A stretch of DNA of 64,000 nt, from positions 1 through 64,000 of the forward strand of contig NZ_BAJU01000013.1 in NCBI RefSeq assembly GCF_000613865.1, given 5' to 3'. The stretch's first letter is position 1. The number at the start of each line of letters is the position of its first letter. The notes under the pieces were generated by a model. The model saw only the letters and a list, made by a program, of their open reading frames with translations, ran no database searches and was not told the DNA's origin. This DNA comes from Acetobacter okinawensis JCM 25146 (GTDB lineage: Bacteria; Pseudomonadota; Alphaproteobacteria; Acetobacterales; Acetobacteraceae). Positions 39,254-49,500 of this stretch are shown in pieces. The translations under genes and the position numbers were made by a program.

Positions 39254-39832
39254 CTATTTTTCGCCTTTTGGCACGGGTTGCCACACAACATCGCTCTGAC
39301 CATCATGGTTGAAGTGACGGGCCAGCACAAAAAAGTAATCAGATAATCTGTTCAGTATTTTAAGCAGAACAGGGTTCACCCGCTCCTGCCGTGACAGGGC
39401 CACCATGCGGCGCTCGGCCCTGCGGACCTGCGTGCGGGTCAGGTGCGCCCATGCCGCAGCCACGGAACCACCGGGCAACACAAACCCCGCAAGCGGTGAC
39501 TGGCGGCTCCTGAGCTCCTCCAGCCTGCTCTCAATCACCAGCAGGGCAGCCTCTTCCACGCGGTGTGCGCGTTCGGCCATGGGGCCATCCTCTGGCAGGC
39601 AGATATCCGCCCCCATATCGAACAGCAGGTTCTGCACCATGGTCAACTGGTGCACCACGTCATCCCCGGCTGGCGTGTGGGCCTGCACAAGCCCTACAAG
39701 GGCATTGATCTCATCAAGTGTTCCAAGTACCTCCACACGGGCCTGATCCTTGGCAACGCGCGTACCATCCCCAAGAGATGTCTGCCCGCCATCCCCGCCA
39801 CGCGTGACAACTTTATCAATCCGTATGCTCAT
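39254..39832 (-). CDS. Cob(I)alamin adenosyltransferase, PduO type
   Basis: 192-residue cytoplasmic trimer-forming enzyme that makes adenosylcobalamin. ATP site TRGGDGGQTSLGDGTRV at residues 10-26; ARVEVLGTLDEINALVGL; and the C-terminal active-site block RTQVRRAERRMV with NRLSDYFFVLARHFNH. Starts MSIRIDKVV. Frame intact. Stands alone in this region. Confidence 0.93.
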   Translation of the reverse strand: MSIRIDKVVTRGGDGGQTSLGDGTRVAKDQARVEVLGTLDEINALVGLVQAHTPAGDDVVHQLTMVQNLLFDMGADICLPEDGPMAERAHRVEEAALLVIESRLEELRSRQSPLAGFVLPGGSVAAAWAHLTRTQVRRAERRMVALSRQERVNPVLLKILNRLSDYFFVLARHFNHDGQSDVVWQPVPKGEK

Positions 39833-39964
39833 ACCCCGAATCCCCCCGGCTCTGGATTACCTGATGCAAACGCACCATGGCTCCCGGCGTTTCCAGCACT
39901 AAAATTGAAGCACCAGCCGTCTGCACTATTCCCGTTTGCAGCAGACGCGCCTATACACGCCATT

Positions 39965-40351
39965 ATGCTGACTGGACCTTTTCTTACACGTCTGTGGCGG
40001 ATCTGTGGTGCGCTTCTTATTGCCACGGGAACTATTATGGGCGCTTTGACCGCACATCTGCCAGACCCCCACTTTGCCGAAGGCGGGCGGGTCATGGCAC
40101 GCAGCGCCATGGACATGCAGATGTGGCAGGGCATTGCCCTGCTTGCCCTTGGTCTGGGGTTGCGCGAGCGCACCAGCCGCCTGCTGCTTCTGGGCGGCTG
40201 CGGGGCGCTGGTAGGGACCATCATGTTCTGTGCGGGCGTCTACAACACGGCCTTTACTGGCATCCACGGTAGCCATATTGCCCCTATTGGCGGCAGCATA
40301 CTCATTCTTTCGTGGCTGGTTCTGGCTGCGGGCTGGGTGCTCCGGGCATGA
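39965..40351 (+). CDS. DUF423 family membrane protein
   Basis: 128 residues with four helices: LWRICGALLIATGTIMGALTAH, GIALLALGLGL, LLLLGGCGALVGTIMFCAGVYN, and a last helix LILSWLVLAAGWVLRA. The G-AHxLP and FxGxxY-like elements match DUF423 (E. coli YgdD type), commonly next to rlmM. The stop overlaps the next start as ATGA. Confidence 0.85.
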   Translation: MLTGPFLTRLWRICGALLIATGTIMGALTAHLPDPHFAEGGRVMARSAMDMQMWQGIALLALGLGLRERTSRLLLLGGCGALVGTIMFCAGVYNTAFTGIHGSHIAPIGGSILILSWLVLAAGWVLRA

Positions 40352-41313
40352 GCACCTCCATACAGGGCGCATGGCTTGCCGCAGACGGGCTAAAGCACGT
40401 CCTGCAAGAAGATCTGCTGCTCCGTGGTGTGGAAATTATGGACTGGCATGGCATGCTGGCCCTTTCCACCCAACGCCCTGTCTATTCCCCATGGGCGCTG
40501 GACATATGGACCGCGCCACAACGTGCGGGCATTACCTCCATCCGCAATGCGTCGGACACGCTGCGCGCCATCCAGCGGAACTGGAGCCTGTATGCGGCGG
40601 ACAACTTCCGCCGGGCCGGGCTGATCGTGCAAAAGCTGCCCCCGGTCAAAGCGGCTCCTCTGGTGTTCCCTACCCCGGCACCGACCAGTCCGCTGGGGGC
40701 ATGGACCCTGCTAGACACATCTACCCTGCTGTTCTCAGCCACCAAAACCAGTCCGTTTGTCAATGGCGCGCCCGAGTTTGTGGAAAACCGGACAGACCCT
40801 CCCTCCCGCGCTTACCTTAAACTGTGGGAGGCCTGCACCCGTCTGGGCCGGTGGCCCGTGGCAGGGGAGCGATGCTACGATCTGGGGGCCACACCGGGCG
40901 GCTGGACATGGGCGCTGGCAAGCCTTGGTGCAGAGGTCACTGCATTTGACCGTGCGCCCCTTGCTCCATCAGTTGCCGCCATGCCCGGTGTCAGCTTTGA
41001 ACAAGCCAGCGCGTTTGGGCTGGACCCCAAGCTGCTCCCTGCGGCTGACTGGGTTTTTTCCGATATTATTGCCTACCCCCAGCGCCTGCTACGCCTGACC
41101 CGTGCATGGATTGAGGCAGGACAGACCAAAAACATTGTGCTGACAGTCAAATTCCAAGGCGAAACCGACCACGAAACCGTAGCAGCTTTTGAGGCCATAC
41201 CCGGTGGGGCACTGGCCCACCTGGCCCACAACAAGCACGAACTGACGTTTTTCTGGTCGCAGGAGGCTGCCCTTCAGGGCGTATCTCCCTTACCTAGCAC
41301 CATATTATCCTAA
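40348..41313 (+). CDS. RlmM-like 23S rRNA 2'-O-ribose methyltransferase
   Basis: 321 residues. SAM-binding motif YDLGATPGGWTWALASLGAEVTAFD. The RrmJ-type K-D-K-E tetrad is visible: Lys in SRAYLKLWE, Asp in VFSDIIAYP, Lys in LTVKFQGET, Glu in HNKHELTFFW. The N-terminal part is THUMP-like, weakly conserved. E. coli RlmM methylates C2498 and is also next to the DUF423 gene ygdD; that linkage supports the call. Confidence 0.85.
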   Translation: MSTSIQGAWLAADGLKHVLQEDLLLRGVEIMDWHGMLALSTQRPVYSPWALDIWTAPQRAGITSIRNASDTLRAIQRNWSLYAADNFRRAGLIVQKLPPVKAAPLVFPTPAPTSPLGAWTLLDTSTLLFSATKTSPFVNGAPEFVENRTDPPSRAYLKLWEACTRLGRWPVAGERCYDLGATPGGWTWALASLGAEVTAFDRAPLAPSVAAMPGVSFEQASAFGLDPKLLPAADWVFSDIIAYPQRLLRLTRAWIEAGQTKNIVLTVKFQGETDHETVAAFEAIPGGALAHLAHNKHELTFFWSQEAALQGVSPLPSTILS

Positions 41314-41349
41314 ACCTTGCGGGGGGGAGGTGGGACCACTCGGCAACTT

Positions 41350-41642
41350 CTACCTGCGGTTGTGCCTGCGCCGTAGCAGGCGCTCGGTGCCATGCACCAC
41401 CAGAACCGCAAGCACAAAACACACGACGATCATGACAATGGAGACTGTCTGCTGCGCCTGCGCCTGCCCGTTAGAGGCCAGAAAGCGCAGTACATCGCCC
41501 CCTACGTGTCCTCCGGTCATGGCATCCAGTCGGGGAAGAAAGCCCAGAATCCACCGTAGCAGCAGAACCAGCAGGGCACTCAGCCTACTGTCGCTCCTGT
41601 TTTGAGCAAGGTCAGGCGGATGCTACCATCATTCTGTGCCAT
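41350..41642 (-). CDS. Small single-pass membrane protein (one frameshift)
   Basis: Revealed only after correction. The frame from ATG 41642 (MAQNDGSIRLTLLKTG) is closed early, but adding one G at about 41597 joins it to SDSRLSALLVLLLRWILG and onward to a stop at 41350, about 97 residues. Two hydrophobic segments are present (SALLVLLLRWILGFLP; TVSIVMIVVCFVLAVLVV) with a basic tail RLLRRRHNRR. It starts six bases after the preceding gene's stop on the same strand, a normal operon spacing. Function unknown. Confidence 0.5.
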
Positions 41643-41648
41643 GGCCGT

Positions 41649-42221
41649 TTAACGCCAGCCGTGGGCTTGCTCGCCCATATGCGCCTGATGCTCCCGCACG
41701 GAGGACTTAAGGTCAGGCACATCCTGCGCTGCCAGCGTGTCCACATAGGTGTTGTTCTTCCACACCCATCGATCCGACCCATCGACCAGAATATCCCTGT
41801 ACCCTCCGTGGCTTGTGGGCAGTAACTCCACAGGCCCGCTGACAGAATCCAGCACCTTGGTCCATGCACCACCACGCTGGAGGTACACATCGGTGGAGCA
41901 GCCTGCGGAGCCGCACAGGCTGGCAGCCTGCACCTGAACAAAAAGCCCCGTGTTCTTGCCATTGGTCGACAGTGGAGCAGACCCCACCAGCACCAGAGGT
42001 TTGTCGTTATGCCGGGCAGCGGCGGCCAGATCGTCCGCATTCAACTCCCGTGCGGCACTGTCCAGCGTGCTACCGCGCTGGTCCGTCAGGGCAACGACCT
42101 CCCCCCGCCCGTGCGCCGCAGATTTTGCACCATGCGCCCCCGCATGAGCGGAAACACCGCTGGACAGGGCAGACAACCCCGCCAACACGCAATACAACCC
42201 CACACGATGCTTCAAGCGCAC
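41649..42221 (-). CDS. Secreted protein, function unknown
   Basis: 190 residues. The GTG start has AGGGAAT upstream; the signal peptide ends near SAHAGA. The mature part contains LSTNGKNTGLFVQVQAASLCGSAGC with two close cysteines, and a Trp-rich patch (DRWVWKNNTY). The composition suggests a periplasmic beta-rich domain. Followed by the small membrane-protein gene, with which it may form an operon. Confidence 0.6.
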   Translation of the reverse strand: MRLKHRVGLYCVLAGLSALSSGVSAHAGAHGAKSAAHGRGEVVALTDQRGSTLDSAARELNADDLAAAARHNDKPLVLVGSAPLSTNGKNTGLFVQVQAASLCGSAGCSTDVYLQRGGAWTKVLDSVSGPVELLPTSHGGYRDILVDGSDRWVWKNNTYVDTLAAQDVPDLKSSVREHQAHMGEQAHGWR

Positions 42222-42274
42222 ATTCCCTGTGTTTTATCCGAACCAGACGTTCCAAACTGGAGTAGACCCCAAGC

Positions 42275-42523
42275 ATGTCCGAACAGACAAGCCCAAATAA
42301 CCCCCAGCACCCCAAGCCCGGCCTGTACCGCCATTACAAGGGAGGACTGTACACACTCCTGTGCGTAGGACGCCACAGCGAGACAGAGGAATGGCTGGTT
42401 ACCTACAGGTGCGACGCTCAGGGAACCTACTGGGTACGCCCCCTGAGCATGTGGCAGCAATGTGTAGATGGCACACCGCGCTTTGCTTTTGTCAGCACAC
42501 CCTTACCCGGGCAGGATAACTAG
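42275..42523 (+). CDS. DUF1653 domain protein
   Basis: 82 residues. Core GLYRHYKGGLYTLLCVGRHSET then WLVTYRC and WVRPLSMW, the usual DUF1653 pattern (Y-HYKG-Y, E--VVY, RP---F). Cytoplasmic, function unknown. The start MSEQTSPNNPQ lies 53 bases from the divergent secreted-protein start. Confidence 0.85.
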   Translation: MSEQTSPNNPQHPKPGLYRHYKGGLYTLLCVGRHSETEEWLVTYRCDAQGTYWVRPLSMWQQCVDGTPRFAFVSTPLPGQDN

Positions 42524-42569
42524 GCACGGGCGCGCAGGCACAGGCCAACGCGCCACAACGCCCCCATAC

Positions 42570-44509
42570 TCAGGCCTGAGCAGCCACCTGAGCAATAATG
42601 TCCTCCACAATATCTGGGTCAGACAAGGTGGAAAGATCACCCAGATTGCTCAGGTCGTGCGCTGCAATCTTGCGCAGCAGACGGCGGACAATTTTGCCAG
42701 AGCGGGTTTTGGGCAGGTCACGCACAACGTAAATCTGCTCGGGCACCGCATAGCGGCCCACGCCTTCGGCAATGGCGCGGCGCACCGCAGCAGGGTCCAG
42801 ACTCCCCTCGGTACGGGGCACCACGAACACAACCAGCCCCTGCCCCTTCAGGTCATGCGGCACGCCAACGGCTGCACTTTCCACCACCTCTGCATCCGTT
42901 GCCACGGCATCTTCTATTTCCGCCGTGCCAATACGGTGGCCGGAGACATTGACCACGTCATCCACGCGGCCAGTAATCCAGAAATACCCGTCCGCCTCCC
43001 GGCGTGCGCCATCCCCCGAGAAGTAACGGCCCGGGCATGTCGTAAAATAGGTCTGACGGAAACGCTCATGGTCGCGCCACAAGGTCATGGCCTGACCGGG
43101 CCATGAGCGGGCCATGCACAAAAGACCATCGCCTGCGCCTTCGACCACTGTCTGGCTCTGGGCATCCACCAGCACGGCATCAACCCCCGGCAATGGCAGG
43201 CCCGCAGCACCCGGTCGGCCCGGGACCTGTCCGGCGCTGGCCGTGAGCATGACGCCGCCTGTTTCGGTCTGCCACCATGTATCCACTACAGGGCAGCAGG
43301 CCTTGCCCACCTCATCATGGAACCACTGCCACGCTTCAGGCTGATTGGCTCTCCCACAGTACCCAGCACCCGCAGGCTGCTCAGCGAGCGGCTGCGCACC
43401 ACGTCCGCATCCTCACGCATGGCCGCACGCACCACGGTGGGAGAGGTGTAAAAAACACTCACATTGTTACGGTCGATTACATCCCACCAGCGGCCCGGCT
43501 GGGGCCATGAGGGCAGACCCTCGTAGATCAGGATTGTCGCGCCATTACACAGCGGGCCGTACACAACATAAGTGTGCCCGGTAATCCAGCTTGTATCCGC
43601 CGTGCACCAGAACACATCCCCCGGCTGGGCAGCAAACACCAGCTCATGCGTATAGGACGCCCAGACCAGATACCCGCCTGTGCTATGCACAACGCCTTTG
43701 GGCCGCCCCGTACTGCCAGAGGTGTACATCAGGAACAACGGGTCGCACGCATCCATGACCTCGGGCGGGCAGTCGGGTATTTCCATAGCTACCTCAGCAG
43801 CGTAGGACAGGTCCCGACCCGGCTGCATGGGAACATCCGTGCCGGTTACAGGCACCACCAGCACATGCCGCACATGGCTGGACTCCCCGCAGGCCAGCAG
43901 TGCCTCGTCCATGGTCACCTTGCTGGGAATGGCCTTGGCGCCACGGCGGGCCACATCTGCCGTAATCACCACAACAGCACCACTGTCCACCAGCCGCTCG
44001 GCCAGCCCCTCGGCCGAAAAGCCGCCAAACAGCACAACATGGATTGCGCCAATACGCGCGCAGGCCAGCATGGAGACCACACCCTCCGCCACCATGGGCA
44101 GATGGATGGCCACGCGGTCGCCCCTGCCCACACCCAGCCTGCGCAGCGTATTGGCCAGACGGCAGACCTGAGCGTGCAGTTCGCGGTAAGTCAGGACCAG
44201 CCTTTGCCCATCCTCCTGCCCTTCCCAGATCAGGGCGGGTTTGTCGGGCTGGGTCAGAACGTGCCGGTCAAGGCAGTTCTGGGCAACATTGAGCTGCCCA
44301 TCCTCATACCATGCAACACGCACATCCCCCCCAAAATCGGAGCGGGAGGCGTGGGAAGGCGCTTTATGCCAGACCAGTCGGCGCGCCTGCGACAGCCAGA
44401 AAGCTTCCGGGTCACGTTGCGCGCGCTGCACTTGCTCAACATAGCGATCGGAGACGCCTGTCTCCATTGTGCAGGGAACACTGTTTTCCACTTGGACTGG
44501 TCCTTTCAT
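42570..44509 (-). CDS. acs: Acetyl-CoA synthetase (one frameshift)
   Basis: AMP-forming acetate activation. Motifs: P-loop YTSGSTGRPKGVVHS, VFWCTADTSWITGHTYVVYGPL, WWQTETGG, SGDGARREADGYFWITGRVDDVVNVSGHRIGTAEIE, and the acetylation-site lysine in RSGKIVRRLLRKI. The frame breaks at about 43340; adding one base (AGCCTG to AGCCCTG in the gene sense) restores GEPISPEAWQWFHDEVGK. Corrected length about 646 residues. In an acetic acid bacterium it would serve re-use of acetate. Start 44509; ATG 44467 is an alternative. Confidence 0.92.
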
Positions 44510-44615
44510 TTACGTTCTTATTTTGCACCCGAACCAGATGGTCTTTGACCATATCGCGCGGCCCGAGGAAAGGTGCGTCCATCTCCCCCATGCACAAATG
44601 TGCCAGATCGCGCAT

Positions 44616-44650
44616 AAAAAAAGGCTGGTCACGTACGTGACCAGCCTTTT
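44616..44650 (-). terminator. Intrinsic terminator of the DUF2501-like gene
   Basis: Perfect 24-base palindrome (GGCTGGTCACGT/ACGTGACCAGCC) with seven T on the minus strand and four on the plus. It lies 67 bases past the stop of the gene at 44717-45157. Confidence 0.9.
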
Positions 44651-44716
44651 CCATGATGCCGTTTTACGCCTCAGCCTTAAATCCGGTCGGCGCGGAAATA
44701 AGGGCCAGCCTCTGTA

Positions 44717-45157
44717 TTACAGAGCAGCCTTGGCACGTTCCAGAACAGCCTTGCAGGTCTTCTGGCGCAGCGGCAGGGTTGCCATTGCCACGGTGTACGT
44801 ATGGTCGTTCACACGAATCTGGCCAGCAGAACCGATGGCATAGAACATGTTGCCGTCAGCACCATCGGAGACCGCGTTGGTCTTCTTGTTGTATTCCTGC
44901 AACGTGCGGAAGGCATCGTCATAATCAGGGACGTATTCATTCTGCACGCAGTAGTTCAGCAGACCTGCATTTTCCTTCGGGTCAACGGAGGCCACATACC
45001 CCGATGGGTCCACGGTGGAGAGAAGAGACGTATCTCCCCCGCGAATAACCGGCATATTGAGGGTCTGGTCCTCGGCATGAGCAAGTACGGGCACGGATGC
45101 CAGCACGGACGTGGTAAGGGCTAGCGCCGACAGGGCACGCACGGCAAACAGTTTCAT
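44717..45157 (-). CDS. DUF2501-like secreted protein
   Basis: 146 residues. Signal peptide MKLFAVRALSALALTTSVLA with cleavage near AHAED. The mature part has GLLNYCVQNEYVPD and, at the end, KTCKAVLERAKAAL: the YC-N and C--VL pattern seen in DUF2501 (E. coli YjjA). The two cysteines could form a disulfide. Family assignment is from pattern only. Confidence 0.65.
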   Translation of the reverse strand: MKLFAVRALSALALTTSVLASVPVLAHAEDQTLNMPVIRGGDTSLLSTVDPSGYVASVDPKENAGLLNYCVQNEYVPDYDDAFRTLQEYNKKTNAVSDGADGNMFYAIGSAGQIRVNDHTYTVAMATLPLRQKTCKAVLERAKAAL

Positions 45158-45712
45158 TCAGAATCTCCCAAACGGAATATGCGCCAAACTGCCCCGTAAC
45201 CCCCGCAAAGATCAAGCAGCCCCCACGCGCACAAAAAACATGGCAGACCACAGCCTTGTCCATATGGGGGAATAGAAGGACTGTCATAACAAAAACACAC
45301 CAACGTAACCGCACGCCAACATGCCCCCCAACACGCCTGTGCAAACAGACTGCAAACGCCCGCACAGCCAGCACCGTACAAACATAGGGTGTTGAAACAT
45401 TACGATATTATCTTTGTCTTCTGTAACTCCAGCCACCCGCCCTACCGTGCGCATGGAGCCCCCGCCCCCAGCTTTACAGCCCTGTTCCAGCAGACCCGCA
45501 CAGCCGTTTACAGGCACCATCACTTACGCCGGACATGGATTTGCATCCCCCTGCCCTCCCGCAATCACGATCAGGTGATATAACGCTACACACCGCTCTG
45601 GCCCATGCGCAGCCCTCTGCAAGCGGGCCACAAACAGGCTGGCCGATTGAACAGTTGGGCCTTCCATCCTATAACAACCTTAACGAGTCCGTAACAATTT
45701 AAGCGGGAGCTT
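45158..45712. other. Long intergenic region between divergent genes
   Basis: 555 bases with stop-rich frames and no gene I can support. It must hold promoters for the DUF2501-like gene (minus) and gntR (plus). A half-site-like ATATTAT (45406-45412) resembles the palindrome arms found upstream of putA; nothing else stands out. Confidence 0.4.
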
Positions 45713-46426
45713 ATGACCAACATGCTACCTGCCAGCCTTTTTATGAGTGTTGAGACCGCGCCACACGGCACCGCGTCGGAAAATATCTGTACCGCCCTGC
45801 GCAAGGCTATTCTGGAAGACCTGTTGCCTGCGGGGCGCGCCCTGCCTCAGTCAGAACTTGCTGCGGGGTTTGGGGTCAGCATCATTCCCGTGCGTGAGGC
45901 GCTGAAGCACCTGGAGGCGGAAGGGCTGGTCGCGTTCATGCCCAACAAGGGCGCGCTGGTGATCGGGCTGGATGAAGCCGATATTCTGGAATACTCCCAG
46001 ATCCGCGCAATGCTGGAGGAGCAGGCCGCAGCCGAAGGGGTGCGCAACATGAGCCGCGTGGACTTTGCCCGTGTGGAAGACGCCTACGAGGCCTTTGTAG
46101 CAGGCGTGGAAGGACCACAGGGGATGGTCCGCTCCGGAGCGCTCAACCGTGCTTTCCACCATTCCATTTACGCGGCGGCCTCCCGCCCCCGCCTGCTGGA
46201 AATGATCGCCGACCTGAACACCAGACTGGACCGCTACATACGCGGCCATCTGATTATTGAAGGCCGCGCGGAGATAACCCACGACGAGCACAAGGCTATT
46301 CTGGACGCCTGCCGCAACCGTGATGCCGACCTGTGTGCACGCCTGACCCGTGTACATATTTTGGAAGCATCCAGAATCTCGGTCGAGGTCTTCCGACGCA
46401 GGCACGCTGGCCTGACTGTCTGCTAA
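45713..46426 (+). CDS. GntR family regulator (FadR subfamily, FCD domain)
   Basis: 237 residues. N-terminal winged helix (about 18-80): ENICTALRKAILEDLLPAGRALPQSELAAGFGVSIIPVREALKHLEAEGLV. C-terminal FCD ligand domain with metal-type residues in RAFHHSIYAA, DEHKAILDA and RVHILEASR. It lies 161 bases before putA on the same strand. Since this PutA has no DNA-binding domain of its own, the regulator probably controls proline use; that is inference from position. Confidence 0.85.
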   Translation: MTNMLPASLFMSVETAPHGTASENICTALRKAILEDLLPAGRALPQSELAAGFGVSIIPVREALKHLEAEGLVAFMPNKGALVIGLDEADILEYSQIRAMLEEQAAAEGVRNMSRVDFARVEDAYEAFVAGVEGPQGMVRSGALNRAFHHSIYAAASRPRLLEMIADLNTRLDRYIRGHLIIEGRAEITHDEHKAILDACRNRDADLCARLTRVHILEASRISVEVFRRRHAGLTVC

Positions 46427-46493
46427 GCATTTTCAGCGCTTAAAAAACCATAATTTACAGGGGCTTACTCAAGGGCGTTCCATCGCACGGCTG

Positions 46494-46529
46494 ATATTAT
46501 AATATATGTTGTTGCAAATCGTATATTAT
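46494..46529. promoter_or_regulatory. AT-rich palindromes upstream of putA
   Basis: A perfect 12-base palindrome ATATTATAATAT (46494-46505) and a wider repeat ATAATATA-N15-TATATTAT (46499-46529). The 12-mer recurs exactly at 54419-54430 upstream of the porin-permease pair. Candidate operator, perhaps overlapping -10 elements, since it contains TATAAT on both strands. Confidence 0.5.
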
Positions 46530-46587
46530 CGTGTCAGAGCGAAAAAATCATTATGAAGCCAAAACCAACCTGCATGAACGCAGGACC

Positions 46588-49500
46588 ATGGTTTGGCGGC
46601 TGATCCGGATGAACAACGCCATGTCCTCCACCAATACATTTGCTCCTGACTTCGCATCCCGTACCCCGCTGCGCAAAGCCATTATCCAAGCCATCCGCCG
46701 CCCCGAGCAGACATGCATGGACGCTCTGGCCCCCGCCGCCACCCTGAGCCCAGCACAGGACCGTGCCGTGGCGGACATGGCCACCCAACTGGCCCAGACC
46801 CTGCGCAACCAGCGCAACCCCGGACTGGTGGAAACACTGGTGCAGGAATTTGCCCTGTCCTCCGCCGAGGGTGTGGCACTCATGTGTCTGGCAGAAGCCC
46901 TGCTGCGTATTCCCGACATGGCAACCCGCGATGCGCTTATTCAGGACAAGATCGGGGAGAGTGACTGGCTTGCCCACGCCGGGCGGGGCAAACCACTGTT
47001 TGCCAACGCCGCTGCATGGGGGCTGGCCCTGACAGGCCGTGTTGTCGCCGAACATAATGACAAAACCCTGAGTGGCGCCCTTATGGGTTTTGTGGAACGG
47101 AGCACCCGCCCCGTTATCCGCAAGGCAGTCGATGCGGCCATGCGCCTGATGGGCGAACAGTTCGTGCTGGGCCAGACCATTGAGCAGGCCCGCAAGAACA
47201 GCAAAAAGCTCGAAGATATCGGCTTTTCCTATTCCTACGACATGCTGGGCGAGGCCGCCTACACCGCAGCAGACGCCCAGCGTTACCGGCAGGACTATAT
47301 TAACGCCATTAACGTGATCGGCCGCAGCGCTCAGGGGGCCAATGTTTACGAGCGGCCCGGCATTTCCATCAAGCTTTCCGCCCTGCACCCACGCTACGCC
47401 CGCGCCCAGCATGCACGGGTTATGGGCGAGTTGCTGCCCATTGTGCAAGAACTCACCCTGCTGGCCCGCCAGTATGACATTGGCATTAACATTGACGCCG
47501 AAGAAAGCGAGCGCCTTGACCTGTCACTCGACCTGCTGGAGGCCCTGTGCGCCACACCGGGGCTGGAAGGCTGGAACGGCATTGGCTTTGTTGTGCAGGC
47601 TTACGGCAAACGCGCCCCGTTTGTGCTGGATTACATTATTGACCTCGCACGGCGCACAAGCCGCCGCATTATGGTCCGCCTTGTAAAAGGCGCTTACTGG
47701 GATAGCGAAATTAAAAAGGCGCAGGTTGAGGGCATGACGGATTATCCCGTTTATACCCGCAAGTGCCACACGGATATCAGCTACATTGCCTGTGCCCGTA
47801 AACTGCTGGACGCACGGGATGTGATTTTTCCACAGTTTGCCACGCATAATGCGCGCACCCTCTCCACCATCTACACGCTGGCAGGGCAGGAATACGAGAT
47901 CGGGTCTTACGAATTCCAGTGCCTGCATGGCATGGGCGAGCCCCTGTACCGTCAGGTCGTCGGGGCAGACAAGTTCAACCGCCCCGCACGCATTTACGCA
48001 CCTGTTGGCACGCATGAAACCCTGCTGGCCTATCTGGTGCGCCGCCTGCTGGAAAACGGCGCCAACTCATCCTTTGTCAACCAGATCGGGGATAATGCCA
48101 TTGCCATTTCCTCGCTGATTGAAAACCCCGTAACATCGGCCCAACGCTACACGCCTTTTGGTGCACCCCATACCGAAATCCGCAAGCCGCTTGACCTGTT
48201 TGCACCAGAACGCCAGAACTCCGCCGGGCTTGATCTGGCCGATGACAGTGTTCTGGACTCTCTGGCCGCGGGCATGGCCTCCGCACCACAACAGTGGACG
48301 GCTGCCCCCATTGTTCCGGGCGCACCAGTGCAGAGCACGGCACGCCCGGTCACCAACCCTGCCGACCGGCGTGATGTGGTTGGCCACGTGACCTACGCAA
48401 CACCCGAGACCGTAACACTGGCGGCAGAGCAAGCGCAGCAGGGGCAGCCAGACTGGGCCAGCACCTCCCCCGCCGCACGGGCGGACTGCCTGCTCCGCGC
48501 CGCCGACCTGCTGGAAGAACGCCACCCCGCCCTTATGGCCCTGATCTGCCGCGAGGCGGGCAAATCCCTGCCCAATGCCGTGGCCGAAATCCGCGAGGCT
48601 GTGGACTTCCTGCGCTATTACGCAGCCACCATCCGCCGCGACTTTACCAACACCACCCACATCCCCCTTGGTGTTGTGGCGTGTATCAGCCCGTGGAACT
48701 TCCCGCTCGCCATCTTTATCGGCCAGATTGCCGCAGCACTGGCCGCAGGCAACGCGGTTATTGCCAAGCCGGCGGAAGAAACACCCCTGATCGCAGCCGT
48801 AGCCGTCAACATCCTGCATGAAGCGGGCGTGCCCGCCACCGCGCTGCACCTGCTACCCGGCGAGGGCGATGTGGGGGCAGCTCTGGTTGGTGATGCGCGA
48901 ATTATGGGGGTCATGTTTACCGGTTCCACAGCCGTGGCCCAGCTTATCAACCGCCAGCTCCAGGACCGCCGGACAGCTACGGGCCAGCCAGTCCCCTTTG
49001 TGGCCGAAACCGGGGGGCAGAACGCCATGATCGTGGATTCGTCCGCGCTGGCTGAACAGGTTGTGGCCGATGTGCTGGCCTCGGCTTTTGATAGTGCAGG
49101 CCAGCGCTGCTCCGCACTACGCATCCTATGCGTGCAGGATGATTGCGCAGACCATGTTCTGGCCATGCTCCGTGGGGCCATGGCCGAGCTGCGGCTGGGC
49201 AACCCGTCCATACTGGCAACTGATGTGGGCCCGGTTATCACCCCCGAGGCAGCGGCTGGCATTACAGCGCATATTCAGGCATTCCGTAGCAAAAATGCGC
49301 CGGTGCATGCCCTGCCTCTGCCAGACAGCTGCGCCAACGGCAGCTTTGTGCCGCCAACGCTGATTGAGGTCATGTCCATTCAGGAGGTCGGGCAGGAGGT
49401 GTTTGGCCCGGTCCTGCATGTTCTGCGCTATCCGCGTGCGCAACTGGCCACAGTGCTGAAGGATATTAACGCAACCGGCTACGGCCTGACCTTTGGCCTG

